DNA of 64,000 bases, from contig JAUMIR010000001.1 of assembly GCA_030847615.1 (NCBI GenBank), positions 380,910,687-380,974,686 on the forward strand. Direction: 5' to 3'. The position numbers and the translations under genes are program-made. The notes under the pieces are model-generated. The model saw only the letters and a program-made list of their open reading frames with translations. It was not told the origin of the DNA and ran no database searches. This DNA comes from Gambelia wislizenii (taxonomy: Eukaryota > Chordata > Lepidosauria > Squamata > Crotaphytidae). Of the stretch, positions 40,553-53,800 are shown piece after piece (position 1 is the stretch's first letter; each line of letters begins with the position of its first letter).

Positions 40553-43500
40553 AGGAAAGAAAGAAAGAAAGAAGTAACCCAGGGAGGGTAAAGAAAAAAG
40601 TGTGTCACTTACCTCCTTGTCCCGATCACACCCAGAAGTGTTTGGCACCGACATCCCAGTGATGCTGGCATTGCACCAGCATAACAGGGCACTTTTTCAC
40701 TCACCCATCATTCCATTACAGAAACAGAATGATGGGTCAATTCACGGCTTAGCCCGTGAATAAAAAGGCGCACCAGGGGACTGGAAGGGACACTGGAACA
40801 TAACAACACAGAGATGATGTTGTCTGAAAGGGAAGCATTTTTGCACTCTCCTGTCATCCCTGTGATGGATTAATTTGGTCATCTGATAACCTCCATAGTT
40901 GCACAGTCCTTGGGGAGGATTATACATCACATAGACTTCTCAGTCTAGGCACATTCTCTTCCACAGAGAATGTGTCTGTACTGTGAAGTACATAGTGTAG
41001 GCATATTGTTTTCTTAAACATTACATAGTCCTAGGCACACTATCTTAATGTAAGGCACATTATCAAACTTATAGGGAACATGGTACTGGTAGGACATGGA
41101 ATATGGTACCTATAGTATATTGCAGTGGTAAGGAATTTCACTTAACCATATTTAAGAATCATAACTCATTTCATCTGTTGAGCATACTGGAATATCTCAT
41201 AAAGGTATTTCAATAACTTTCAGTATGTGGAAGCATTTTAGGATTTCTAATACATTGATTACACATAGGTAGGTCATTCAGCTGCTTACAAAGTACAGTC
41301 CAGATACTGGGATCACCATTATACTACATTCACATACATTTATTACAAATGACAGCAAAGCTGTACATTGTTTAGGTAATAAACTGTCTGTCATACTGCT
41401 CCGTCAGAGCATGCTAAATAAACTGGCCTCATCCATTTGTGGGTTGCAGTTAGCCACACAGCATTTGTGCCTTCAGGCTCTGTTCCACTAGGTGGACTGT
41501 CTCTCCTCCCCCCCATAATTTTTTCTCTGCTTTTATTGAAATTGTACACAGGTTGTTTTTATTTTTGCATCCAATGAGTTTACTGGGTGTCATTTTAAAT
41601 CTACATTTTAGAAGCACACCTTGTCTGACTTGGCTTCCTGCCTGGAGTTTCCTTATATAGTAGTTATTGCATTAAAAAGTCCTAAATTTGAGAACCCAGT
41701 AATAAGTTTTGTTTTCCAGCTGTACTAGATAGCATCCCTTATCTCTTATTTGCTTTTCCCCCAGCTGATAGGATTTTAACCTGTACTTTTAATATTTTTC
41801 TGTCTCTTTCTCTCAGTCATTTCCAACTTATGGTGACCCTAAGGCAAACCTATCATGGTGTTTTCTTGGCAAAATTTGTTCAGAAGAGGTTTGCCATTGC
41901 CTTCCTCTGAGGCTGAAAGAGTGGACCTTGTGCAAGGTCATCGACTGAGTTTCATGTCCAAGTGGGGATTTAGCCCACTCAACCCCTGCTCCACAATGGC
42001 TCAGTCCCCATTCAATGCCAGTATCTTGCATGAGTTATGTTTTGTAATGCATTTTTATCTCTAGGAATTCAATATGCAGAGTGGGAGGGGGGCAAAGTCA
42101 TCATTATTATTGACAGAATTCCTATTACATGATCCCTAGAGTTCACCACACATTCATAAACATGGAGACCTTCTTACAGCATGGGGAAAACAAGAAATAA
42201 CGTTTATTGCAGGCTGTCATACATCTCTCTGTGTGTGATTTTGTCTTTGTGAATGGAGGTATTTGGGCTGCTACCCAGTTTTTTTAAAGTAGCATTTGTT
42301 ACCATGAATTTTAATTAATTAATTGACTCATTTATGTGTGTGTGTGTGTTATGTGCCATCAAGTCAACATTTGGTGACCCTATAGTTCTTCTTCGTGGTC
42401 TCTGTGAATCCACACATAAAGGGTTAATCCTGCGCCTGCGCAGTAGCATTCGGAAGTCGTTAGAGTCAATTAGCCATTAGATTGAGTTTTGGCGGTAATC
42501 CCGCCCACCATCCCCTTCAGGCTATATAGGCCCTCCTCGAGCCCGCCATTTTAGTTCCTTTTTTTCTGCCGCGTTAGCAGCACGAGGAACGTTGTTGGAG
42601 TCTTAGCCTTCGGACTTGGATTCTACCCCTCCCTTGGTTTTGCTTTCCCTGTTTTTTCATCGAATAGGATTCTCTTCGACTGGATACCGAGGACTAGACG
42701 TATCTTTCCTCAGTACGACCCCGAATTTACCATCGGACCTCGAAACCGTGAGTGACCACATTGTTCATAATGGCGTCGACGGGTTTCTTCAAAGCATGCT
42801 TGACTTGCGGGGCAAAGATGCCCGAGTCGGACCGGCATTCCAACTGCCTGATGTGTCTGGGAGAAAGACACGATGTTTGGTCCTGCCGCCACTGCAGCGC
42901 CTTCACTCCCCAGGCGAGGCGGAACAGGGAGAAGAGGCTGAAGGCCCAACTTTATGAACATGTGCTCTCGGGCTCGGCCACGACTACGGCCCCAAGACCC
43001 TCGACGTCCAGCTCAGTGCAACAACATAAGCAACCTGCTAAGGACCCCTCCAAACCGAAATCCCGGGACCGGGGGAAAGAGGTGGCCAAGAGTTCTTCCT
43101 CGAGATCGAGGAAGTCTGATTCCGAGACTGCGGACGGTACCGTCCCGAGAGATCACGGTACCGCTACACTACAGAAAGAGAGGCTTAAGACAGTGAGACT
43201 TACCTTCCCAAAGGCCACTCCACAGGAGGAACCGCCAAAGAAGAAAAAGAGACGGTCTGACGACTCCCTCTCGAGTGGGACTCAAAAAGGCCGGACACCG
43301 ATACCGGACCACTCTCCGGGTCACAAGTCCCCGGTAGTCTCTCCCATCAGAGTTAGCCTCTCCAAGCTTCGGTCACCACCGAGGGATACATCCCCGATGT
43401 CAGTAGGGGATAAGAGAGAACGAGAGCTGTCGGAAGGTGAACTCCAAGAACCGGAGCTGAAGATCGTCGAGGTCTCGACGAGCTCGATAGAAAGAGAGGG

Positions 43501-46500
43501 ACGGCACAGATCCCGCTCAAGATCAATCACCTCGGTATCGCATCGATCCCGCTCACCCCAGATGATCCCTTCGAGGTCGGCCTCCCAATCACGGTCCCGC
43601 TCACCGCAGCTCACCAAACCGGCCACCCCTCGAAGGTCTCCGCGTTGGTCCTGATCCCGCTCCCGGGACCGCCACTACTCTACGGAAAGATCTCCACAGG
43701 GATCACATACCCCCTGTTGGTCCCGCTCCCCGAAGGGGTCACCGCGTCGGTCCCGTACCCCGCAACGAACCCACTCACCACGCTGGAGCCGTAAGTCCTG
43801 CTCCCCAAGACGCCGACACCGGTCCCATTCACCGCGACGCCCCCAATCCCGGTCTGGGTCATCGGCCTCGTACATCTCCGACGTAGGGACATCGGAGGAA
43901 GAGTGGCTGTGGGAGCGGTACGGCCGTAGGTATTACGAACGCCCTCACAGGTATCACCGGTACCACCTCTTCGGGCACTACTGGGACCCCTACTATGAGG
44001 ACGTCTTTGACCCCTCGCCACGCTACAGGGCTCGAAGACACAGAGAGTGTCCACGGTCCCTAACACGCACCCCAGAGAAGGAGCGCCAACCCATCACTAG
44101 ACCACCAACGGAATCTACACCCAAGTCAGGCACCGGTACAGCCTTGGGCGGCTTGGGCAAGGATAAGGAACCGGCCCCATCGAGATCACCGTAGAGGTCC
44201 CCTTCCCGGGAGAGACCACTCCCACACAGTCCCCCACCAAGAGGTTCACCGTCTGGAGCGACAGTACCCCCCAGACGCCCGACACCGTCGAGGAGGCCGG
44301 TCTCGAGAACCCCCTCGGCCCATTCTTCAGACTCGGACTCGAGATCCTCTTCGCCATCACCGAGACTGTCCCCGGTTCTGGGAGGAGCGCGACCGGACCC
44401 ACCGTCGCCTTCAGACGATATGAAGGCTTTCGCCGACTTTATGCACCGACTGGCAGGCACCTTGGGGATCAAAACCACTCAGCCAGAAAAGGAGGTGGAC
44501 GATCCCATATTTGAGGACCTGCAACAAAGGGCACCGTCCCTTCCCTCCTTATCCATCTCACCATACCTGCTCCAGGTATTGAAGTCGTCCTGGGCTACAC
44601 CATCTTCCACACCACCCACGTCCAAACAACTGGACCATCTATACCGAGTCTGTACAGACTCCGCACCATGGCTTTCAATCCACCCAAAACCCAACTCGGT
44701 GGTGGTTGAGTCAGCTCAGATGAATACATCCCAGAGACTGCACTCCACCCCGTCAGACAAGGAGGGCAAGAAGCTGGACGCCATAGACCGTAAATTCTAC
44801 TCCTCCGCCTGCCTCCTCACTAAGATGACTTCGTATGCGGCCTGCATGGGGGCTTACCAGAAGTTCCTATGGGACGCTTTGTCGGTCCACATCTCGAAGT
44901 TGTCTGAGCAGGACCAACGAATTGTCAACTCCTTCAGGGAGGAAGGTTTGGCGCTAGCGGGATACCAGAAACAAGTAGCAAAGCACATTGCAGAATGCAC
45001 AGGCAAGATTGTAGCCAACTCAATTGCGGTTCGCCGCCATGCATGGTTGCGATCGTCTGGGCTGTCACACACCGCCCGCTCTATCATTGAGGATCTTCCT
45101 TTCGACGAGCTGGGTCTATTCCACGCAGACACAGACTCGAAGCTAGAGCATGCAGAGAAGATGAGGTCGACAGCCAAGAAATTCAGCCTACCCAGCAGCC
45201 ACCACCCGACAAGACCTCGCCTGCCCTTTTGCAGGACGGGGTCAACCTACCGCAAAAGATACAGCCCGCCACCCTCCAGGCCACGACAGTCCTCCTCATA
45301 CCAGCCCCACAGGAGATTCCAATCATTCAAGCCCAAGCCGCAATTCCCCAAACGGAAACAGGAGTCCTCCAAACAACGCGCTTGACTTCGAAGAGCCACT
45401 ACCACCACCAGACACCAACGCTGCCTCCCCACCCCATACTACACCCTCTCCTGCAGACCGCCTCACAGAGGCATTCCATTCATGGCAACTCATTACCTCA
45501 GATCGTTGGGTCCTGAACATTATAAGGAGAGGATACTACATAGACTTCGAAGAGCTTCCGCCCCCGAACCCACACAGAGGAACCCCACTGTCTCCACTCA
45601 TTGTGGAAGAGGTCAACACTCTCCTACAAAAGGGCGCCATCGAACAGGTTCCCCGCTCACGCACGGGAGGGCTATTCCTCTCCAGATACTTCATCATCGA
45701 AAAGAAGGACGGAGGCGGCCACCCCATCCTAGATCTGCGAGATTTGAACTCATTCATCCGCCCACAGAAATTCCGTATGGTTACGCTCCCATCTATACTA
45801 CCTTTCCTGAGGTCAGGAGACTGGTTCGCCACCTTGGATCTGAAGGACGCTTACTTTCACATCCCAATCGTGCCCTCACACAGGAGATTCCTCGCCTTCG
45901 CGGTTGGCGGCGCGGCCTTCCAGTTCAAGGTTTTACCGTTTGGCCTTTGTACAGCTCCAAGAGTATTTACGAAGTGCATGGCAGTGGTAGTGGCTTGGCT
46001 CAGGCAAAGAGGCATAGTGGTGTTCCCATACTTAGACGACTGGCTTTTTACGGCCCATTCGGCCGAAAAACTGGACAGAGACATCAAGATGACCCTCACC
46101 TGGCTCGAGCGACTGGGTCTAATGATAAACTACGAGAAATCACACCTGCGCCCCTCACGACGCATCAGGTTTATAGGGGCCTCCCTAGACTCCAGAGTAG
46201 GGAGAGCGCTCCTACCAGACGACCGGTTCCACACACTTCGAGCAGCAGTGCTGAAGTGTATAAACCAACGAAGGTCCACAGTGAGAGAGGTGCAGCAGAC
46301 CTTGGGCTACATGGCCTCTACTACAGCAGTCACACCCTTCGCATGACTACATATGAGACCCCTTCAAAGTTGGTTCATCGCAAGGTTCAACCCGTATGTT
46401 CACGGGCCACACAAACGACTAACCGTCCCCCGACCACTCAGGAAATCCCTCCTCTGGTGGACGAACCCACGGAGGGTCCAACGGGGCCTGCCTTTCAAAC

Positions 46501-49500
46501 AACCAAACCCCACAAGAACCATCACGACGGATGCGTCCCTGTCAGGCTGGGGGGCTCACGCCGAAGGACTGTCTGTCCGGGGACGTTGGTCACGGAAGGA
46601 GAGAACACTGCACATAAACACCCTGGAACTCCTAGCAGTGTTCAAAGCCGTGAGGGCATTCGAACCCTCCCTGGCCGGACAAGTGGTCCAAGTGGCATCA
46701 GACAATACCACAACGGTCTTCTACATAAACAAACAAGGAGGAACGCACTCACCGACGCTCCTGCGACTCACCCTGGAACTCTGGGACTGGTGCGTGAGAC
46801 GAGACATCACACTAATAGCCATACATGTCCCGGGCAGGATCAACGACCTGGCGGATGCGCTCAGCAGATCAACCAGCAGCAATCACGAATGGGCTATGGA
46901 CAGACAGACGCTTGCTTCCCTCTTCTCGCAATGGGCCACCCCGACAGTCGACCTCTTTGCCTCCCAGAGCAATGCAGTGCTCCCGCTGTTCTGCTCGAGG
47001 GGCCGCCGGTCACGGGACAGCCTGGGGGACGCGTTCCTATGGCAGTGGAAGGGCCCCCTGCTTTACGCCTTCCCCCCCTTTCCTCTCATCCCCAGAGTGA
47101 TTTCGAAACTACACAAGGACAGGGCCAGATGCATCCTAATAACTCCATGGTGGCCCCGACAACACTGGTTTGCCCCTCTCCTCAGGATGGCACAGGGACG
47201 GTACCACCGTCTCCCACGGAAGCCGAACCTTCTGTCAATGACAGACGGTCGGATTCTCCACCCGGACCTCAATCTGATCAACCCAACAGCATGGCTGATA
47301 ACGCCGTGAACCCTCTCTCAGAAGCAGCAAGGGACATCATCAGAGCGGCGCATCGCCCTTCAACGGTGAGGGCCTACGACTACAAGTGGAAAAGGTTTTG
47401 CTCTTTTCTAGAGGAGAAAAGGATTCCACTACACTTAGCGGACTCCTCCAACTTGATGGACTTTCTAGCCTCCTTCTCAGACAAGAACTTCGCAGTCTCT
47501 TCAATCAGGAGCTATGTAGCAGCGGTGTCTTAGCACTTCCAACGCCTAGGTAAACCATCCTGCTTTAGAGACCCTAAGGTAAAAGCCTTCATCAAGGGCT
47601 ACACTAACCTACACCCCCCAACACTGGGGCCTACCCCTGCTTGGAGTCTGGAGATAGTATTAGCGGCCTTATCTAAGTCCCCCTTTGAACCGATAACTAC
47701 ATGCGACCTACGCCTCCTCTCCATGAAGACGGCTTTCCTGGTCGCGATCACATCGGCAAGACGAGCCAGCGAGCTGTGCGCGTTAAGGGTGGATCCCCCT
47801 TACACATGCTTTCACACAGACAAGGTGGTCTTGCGGCCAGACATTGCCTTCCTACCTAAAGTGGTATCCTGCTTTCACCTCAACCAGGACATAATACTCC
47901 CTGCCTTCCCTAGCCAACCGTCGGATGACGGCCAACAGTCACTCCAATACCTGGACGTCAGAAGGACGTTAGCTGTCTACATTGACAGAACCGTGCAGAT
48001 GAGGAAGTGCAACAGACTCTTCATCTGCTATGCAGGTCCAAGAAAGGGCGAGGCGGTATCTTCACAGCGATTTTCGAAGTGGGTAGCAACGACGATCAAG
48101 CTAGCATACCAAATGGTGAATAGGCGGCTGCCGGAAGGCATCCGTAGCCACTCAACCAGAGCTACCTCCACCTCTACGGCATTCCTACAAGGGATCCCGA
48201 TCCAGGACATCTGCAGGGCAGCCACATGGGCAACACCCCTGACTTTTGTCAAAGTCTACAAAATAGACTCTACCTCGAGAGAGGACGCGGCCTTGGGGCG
48301 AGCGGTCCTCATGTCCGGCATTGCACAATGGACTTGACTGAGTCCATAGACACTGGACACCACAACACAGCTACCTCTACTAAGTAAATAAAATGGCCCT
48401 AAGGGGTCCCTTTGGCCTTATCTTGACTGGCGTGTGGTGTCTCTTCATTTCACCTCTTCCTTAGTTTCTAGACAGGACACACCCTCCTCCTAAGTATAAG
48501 CTTGCTAATCTACCCTTTATGTGTGGATTCACAGAGACCACGAAGAAGAAGGACATGTTGCTTACCTGTAACTGTAGTTCTTCGAGTGGTCATCTGTGAA
48601 TTCACACAATCCCACCCATCCTCCCCTCGGGTGTCCTGGGCTACCTCCTCAAAAAAAAAAAAAGGGGGGGGGCTGCAACTGCGGCTATTCGGAACTAAAA
48701 TGGCGGGCTCGAGGAGGGCCTATATAGCCTGAAGGGGATGGTGGGCGGGATTACCGCCAAAACTCAATCTAATGGCTAATTGACTCTAACGACTTCCGAA
48801 TGCTACTGCGCAGGCGCAGGATTAACCCTTTATGTGTGAATTCACAGATGACCACTCGAAGAACTACAGTTACAGGTAAGCAACCTGTCCTTCAATGATT
48901 TCTAAAAGATCTTACTGTTTATTGCCCTCCCCAGGTTTTACAAACTCAAGGTCATAACTTTTTTGACTATACCCATCTTTTGTTTAGTTTTTTTTTTCTT
49001 TTCCTAATGGCCTCAGCTTACCCCAGCATTACCATCCTTTTCATTAAGCCTTGTTTTCTTATTAAGGACAAAAATCTTAATGTAGTCATTTCAGCTTTGA
49101 GTGAAAATGCAGTCATGAATTGCTATAAACTCAATTTAGATCTTCTTAAAAAGCATAAGAATACAATATTAATTTTGAAGGGGGGAAACACTTCTCACTT
49201 CTCACTTCTTTTGATATAATTTTATTATATATTTGTAGTATTTATCTAATGCTTGTCATTGTAAAACCACTAATAAGATTTCAGTATTGGCTCAGTATGG
49301 TTCACATCAGGCACCATTTTAAAAGAGGCATTCCTACCCAGTGTGAAACAGAGATGGAAATGTCTCTTCTACAATGGTGCTTTCTGTTTCTTATTTTTTT
49401 TCTCCTTGACTCCCCCCCCTGCTCTTTTTCACAAGGGTACCTGTTTAATGGAGGTTTTGCCACTGTAAAGTGTGCTAAAATTATTAAGAGCTGTGTCTAT

Positions 49501-50805
49501 AGGGCAGTATCCCTCCCATTAATTTAATTTTCATAAACAAAAGATAACGACTACATCTTCTTTATAAATGGTACCTTGAAAACAGATTATCTTTTTAAAT
49601 CTGTCAAAACATATCCTACAAAGGAGAAATGAGAACAGTGTGCTCTCTGAGATAAGGCATTGAAAAAGCCATTACATTATACCAAGAGGGTGTGGAGACA
49701 TTAAATGATGGTCACAAGTTTCCAGGTCTACTTTGTTTTCTTTTAACAGGCCTCACTTAGCATTCATGGAATGTGTGGGGGACCTATGCTGGGATTATTT
49801 ACACTAGGAATTGTTTTTCCTTGTGCCACCTGGAAAGTAAGTAAAAAGGAATCTTGCATTCAAAACAGCTCAGCCCATGCATGTTATTTTTTTGTTGATG
49901 AAGTTTCCAGTGTTAATAGTAAAGCTAGAAAATTCTCCATTTACTTATCCTGTTGGGTAATGCATTATGATCTTGCTATAATTCTGTCTTCAATGAACAC
50001 AGTGTCCTGAATCCTATTGGTTAGCACTAATTAAAGTAGACTCATCAAATTAATTGTTAATTGATGGATCAATATTTGGTAAATCAAATTAGTTTAGTGA
50101 GTCTCCGTTAGCACTAGTGAAAGAATACAGGTCTTTATGTTGGCAAGTAGACTATTGGAACCAACCTGCTCAGTCTCATGGTCTAATACTATATGGTGAA
50201 AAGCTAGAGAACATGCCATAGGTGTTATGGAGATGTAACTGAAAATGCTTTCTTGAACTCAGCAACCCCTTCCCTGGTTTCTAACATTTGCAGTACTTAC
50301 CATGTGATTAGCCACAACACTGTATTTATTTCATTTACTTTTGAGGGTGCCTATGGAGGTCTTCTTACTGGAATCATCTTGGCATTTTGGGTTGGCATTG
50401 GAGCTTTTGTGTACCCTGCCCCCGCTTCAAAGTCCCTGCCATTGCATCTCTCAACAGCTGGGTGTATTGCCAATGATACAGAGATCGTTGGTACTATGAT
50501 GCCTACTTTGCCTCCTGTCAGGTACCAGTTCCTTCTATTTATCTTTCTATTATAAGGCATTTCAACACAGTTAATTTCTGTTATATTTATACCCAAATAC
50601 TGACAACAGAGTGACCTGGAGGTCTCTCATTCATAGGGTTGCCATATGTTGAAGTCCACCTGACAGCAGTTAACAACAAACTGTCTGTGGCAACTACTAG
50701 CTCTATGCCTCTGAGAAGCTGATGTGAGGTATTCCATGCAATAGCAAAGTCTGTCTACTTAGGTATTAGGCTTCATAAAATCATAAGCATAAATTCAAGG
50801 TAAAG

Positions 50806-50836
<31 letters not shown>

Positions 50837-53800
50837 GTTGTTGATTATGCCTGATATTTGTCATCCTAGGCCTCATCTGGCAGATACCTGGTATTCTTTG
50901 TCATATCTTTACTACAGTGCTGTTGGGTGCCTTGGATGCATTATGGCAGGGCTTCTGATCAGTTTTGTAACAGGTTAGTTCTTTACTGATACTTGTGGTC
51001 CTGAGCATGATTTTATTTTATAGATTTGTTTTCTGTAATAATGAAAGAGAATATATGTATGTCTGCATCTTTGACTTATTCATACGTTAAGCTGGATGCT
51101 TCAAAAGTTAAGAGAATCGTTTTGGTTGCTGTCCAAGTGGCAGTTCTGAGTTTCAAGCCAAAATTCCAAATGGAGCAAGGGGTTACAAAAGTGGGGGACT
51201 GGGAGAGTACTCAGTAAAATATAGGTGGTAAGATTCCTATGGTAAAGAATTATAGTTGGTAACTAATTGGCCAGATGGGCCACTTTTAGGGTATTAGCTA
51301 TTGACTCAGGCAGAACCAGATACAATTCAGCTAGCCTATAATACCTCCTCAGTATAATAACTTTGTGCTAGACATGTTGGAATTAGACGGAGTGTTTTTG
51401 ATTGTTACAGTACTGAGTTTTATGTTGAAATTCCAAACTGGTGGCAAAGAGATGGATAGATAGTTGATAGATAGATAGAAACAAAAAAAGGAGGACCAAT
51501 GATCAGAAAACCATGACACCCTTAATATTTGACCGTGTTTTTGGCTGTCACCCAATTTGCAGTACCCAGTTTCATTTTTAAAGTTGACGTTAAAAAGTTG
51601 AAATTACAAATGGGAAACTTCTTAGGGAAAAAAGCAAAAAAAAAAAAAGTGGGTCTGTCATAACACATCAGCTAAATTATTAAATCCAAATTTCAGTGAC
51701 CATTTTCAAGTCACAGGAGATTATCGGATACACCAGAAAGCACAAAAGCAGTACGCTAGGATGACATAACTGTCCCACGAATGGGACCCAGTTTCAGATG
51801 ACATCATCATTGTTGTGTGCTGCTTCTGTGCTGCAGCTGTGAGTAAGGTGTCACTTCTCATTGACTGGACTTCCCCATCAATTTAAAGCAATGCCTCATT
51901 TGTGGCTGCAGCACAGCAGCAGTATGCGATGATGACAAGGACATCTGAAACTGGGTCCCATTTTCAGGACAGTAATATCATTCTCACATGATGATCTTGG
52001 GTCTTTTGGGACACGTCTAATAATCTCCACAGTTCCTAACAAGAGCTTCCTAGAAGCAACAACAGGGACCTGCCACAGCTCCCCAGGATCTTGCTTCTAA
52101 AATGGACTTGAAAACAGGAAAGGACTTTCTGGGGGCAGTGCTGTGAAAATTCCAGTCTAGGTTACACTCCAAACTATCAAGGAGCTATCCAAGGTGCTGA
52201 AACTTATTCTCAAAACCAATTCAGCATGTTGGATGGATCCTTCAAAGTTAAAAAAAAAGAAGAGAGAGCAGATTCACTATTCATTAATATAGAATCTGGT
52301 AGCTACCATTGGCTATGACAGTGTTTCGGTGAAGGATCAAAAGCATGTTTCTCAAGTGTGGTGAAACAGTGGCAAGAAGAATCCTGGAGAATTCTCACAC
52401 GAATCTTTGCAGTTCAGGACTTATTTTGCACAAAATTCACACAGGGAATGTTTTATATATAAGTTTTTGGCAAAAAATACAGCATTTTCTGTGTATGAAA
52501 AGTTATTTTCCACATTTCTTTCCGTGCAGTTTATGTGCAGAATAAATCAAAAACTGTGATTAGTCTTTGAAAACTGTGCAGTTTTTGAAGAATTTAATGT
52601 AGCTGGAGGAAAGTTCCTAAATTACTCATGCTGCCTTTGAGAATGAAACTAATGAAGAATTAAATCCTTAATCTTCATACATTTCATATCTGATGAGCCA
52701 TTTTGATCATAGCAGGACAGGCACAATTTTTTTTTGTAGTGTTAACACTGTGCATAAAATATGTAACAGTCAGCTGTTTTTGATTGGTTAACTCTTGCTT
52801 TGCTCTATCTAGGTCCAAATAAAGGAAAAGATATTAAACCAATGTTAATTCGCCCAGTCTGCAACATATTTTGCTTCTGGTCTCATAAATGCAAAACGTT
52901 TTGCTGGTGTGGAGTGGAGCAAGAGGACAACACAGCCCTTCACGTGAGACTTTTTCTCAAAAAAGATGTCAAATGTTCTGCACTTGGTAGCTTGTGAACT
53001 TTTAACTCACATACTATTCCAGCCCGAGTAGGCTATAATCAAAACTTAGTAAGAGGTTTTGGGGATTATTGGTTTTTTTGGAAAACAGCTGGCACTACTT
53101 GCTAGTGGCAATCCAAAACAGTAACTTTTCCAGTCTCTCATTATAAGAACAAATTCTTCCTAACTTGGTACCATCAAGTATTCTTCAGAGCTCAGTTATC
53201 TTCACACATGATAGCCGATAAAGCCATCAATATGAGAAGCATGTGCTATGAATAGGAATGGACAGATTGTTCTATTTCTGGGGCCTATTCACACTGCACA
53301 GTTATAGCACTATCATTCCACTTTAATTGCCATGTTTCCATCCTATGGAAACCTGGGGGTTTTAGACTTTTGAGCCACTAGAATGTGCTAGCTGGGAATC
53401 TAAATGTCCCTCCTTAAACTGCCATGGTTCCATGGGATGGAACCATGGCAGTTAAAGTGGAATAATAGCACAATAATTGCATTGTATGAATTGGCCCTTG
53501 TTCACTTGTACATGCATTTATTTTTATGGCCATTCTGTTCCACATTAAAGTATGTTCCTGTGTGGTTTGTGCATTTTCTCCCCCCCCTTTTTTTTTCTTT
53601 TTCTTTGAGAAAGTGTACAAAAAACATTCCATTTAAATCTACATTTGAAAATGTAGTCTGGAACATGTTTTCTCACAAAATGTTCATTTTTAACAGATCA
53701 GACCCATGGGGGGTAGGGACATAAAGGTGAATGTTTTGCATAGGAAGGTAGGAAAGACATTTCCCCCTTGCTGAGCTTAGCTTTTTAATGCCTTTAAAAA

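Larger units (their letters stand above)
42386..48893 (+). mobile_element. DIRS-like tyrosine-recombinase retrotransposon, full length, coding parts broken by stops
   Basis: About 6.5 kb inside intron 10. In order it has a left inverted terminal repeat, Gag-like ORF, overlapping RT-RNase H ORF, tyrosine recombinase ORF, AATAAA at 48387, internal complementary region and right inverted terminal repeat. This order and the absence of integrase, protease and long target duplications define DIRS elements, which replicate through a circular DNA and insert by a recombinase. Both ends abut a TTC (42386-42388 and 48891-48893). The element is far richer in CpG than the flanking DNA. Four in-frame stops (43652, 44192, 46344, 47531) mean this copy could not make its proteins unaided. 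Terminal repeats differing at one of 157 bases argue for a fairly recent insertion. Confidence 0.93.
39487..49749 (+). other. SLC5A12: SLC5A12 intron 10 (10.3 kb) carrying the DIRS-like element
   Basis: Phase-0 intron. It holds a 3-bp-TSD-type transposon (40237-40894), a SINE (41812-42002) and the DIRS-like retrotransposon (42386-48893) in sense orientation. About 39487-40230, 40895-41810 and 48980-49740 show no feature. Without the insertion the intron would be about 3.8 kb. Confidence 0.92.
50974..52812 (+). other. SLC5A12: SLC5A12 intron 13
   Basis: Phase-1 intron of 1839 bp. It holds a short palindromic transposon (51716-52028) and a stem-loop dispersed repeat (about 52145-52335). The remainder is AT-rich and unassigned. 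Confidence 0.9.

Noticed and set aside
42954..44478. Minus-strand and shifted frames over the Gag region
   Set aside because: Shadows of GC-rich RS-repeat coding sequence.
45482..47290. A 683-codon frame as a separate protein
   Set aside because: Its first 600 codons are an alternative frame of RT-RNase H with no recognisable domain. Only the end, from 47291, is recombinase.
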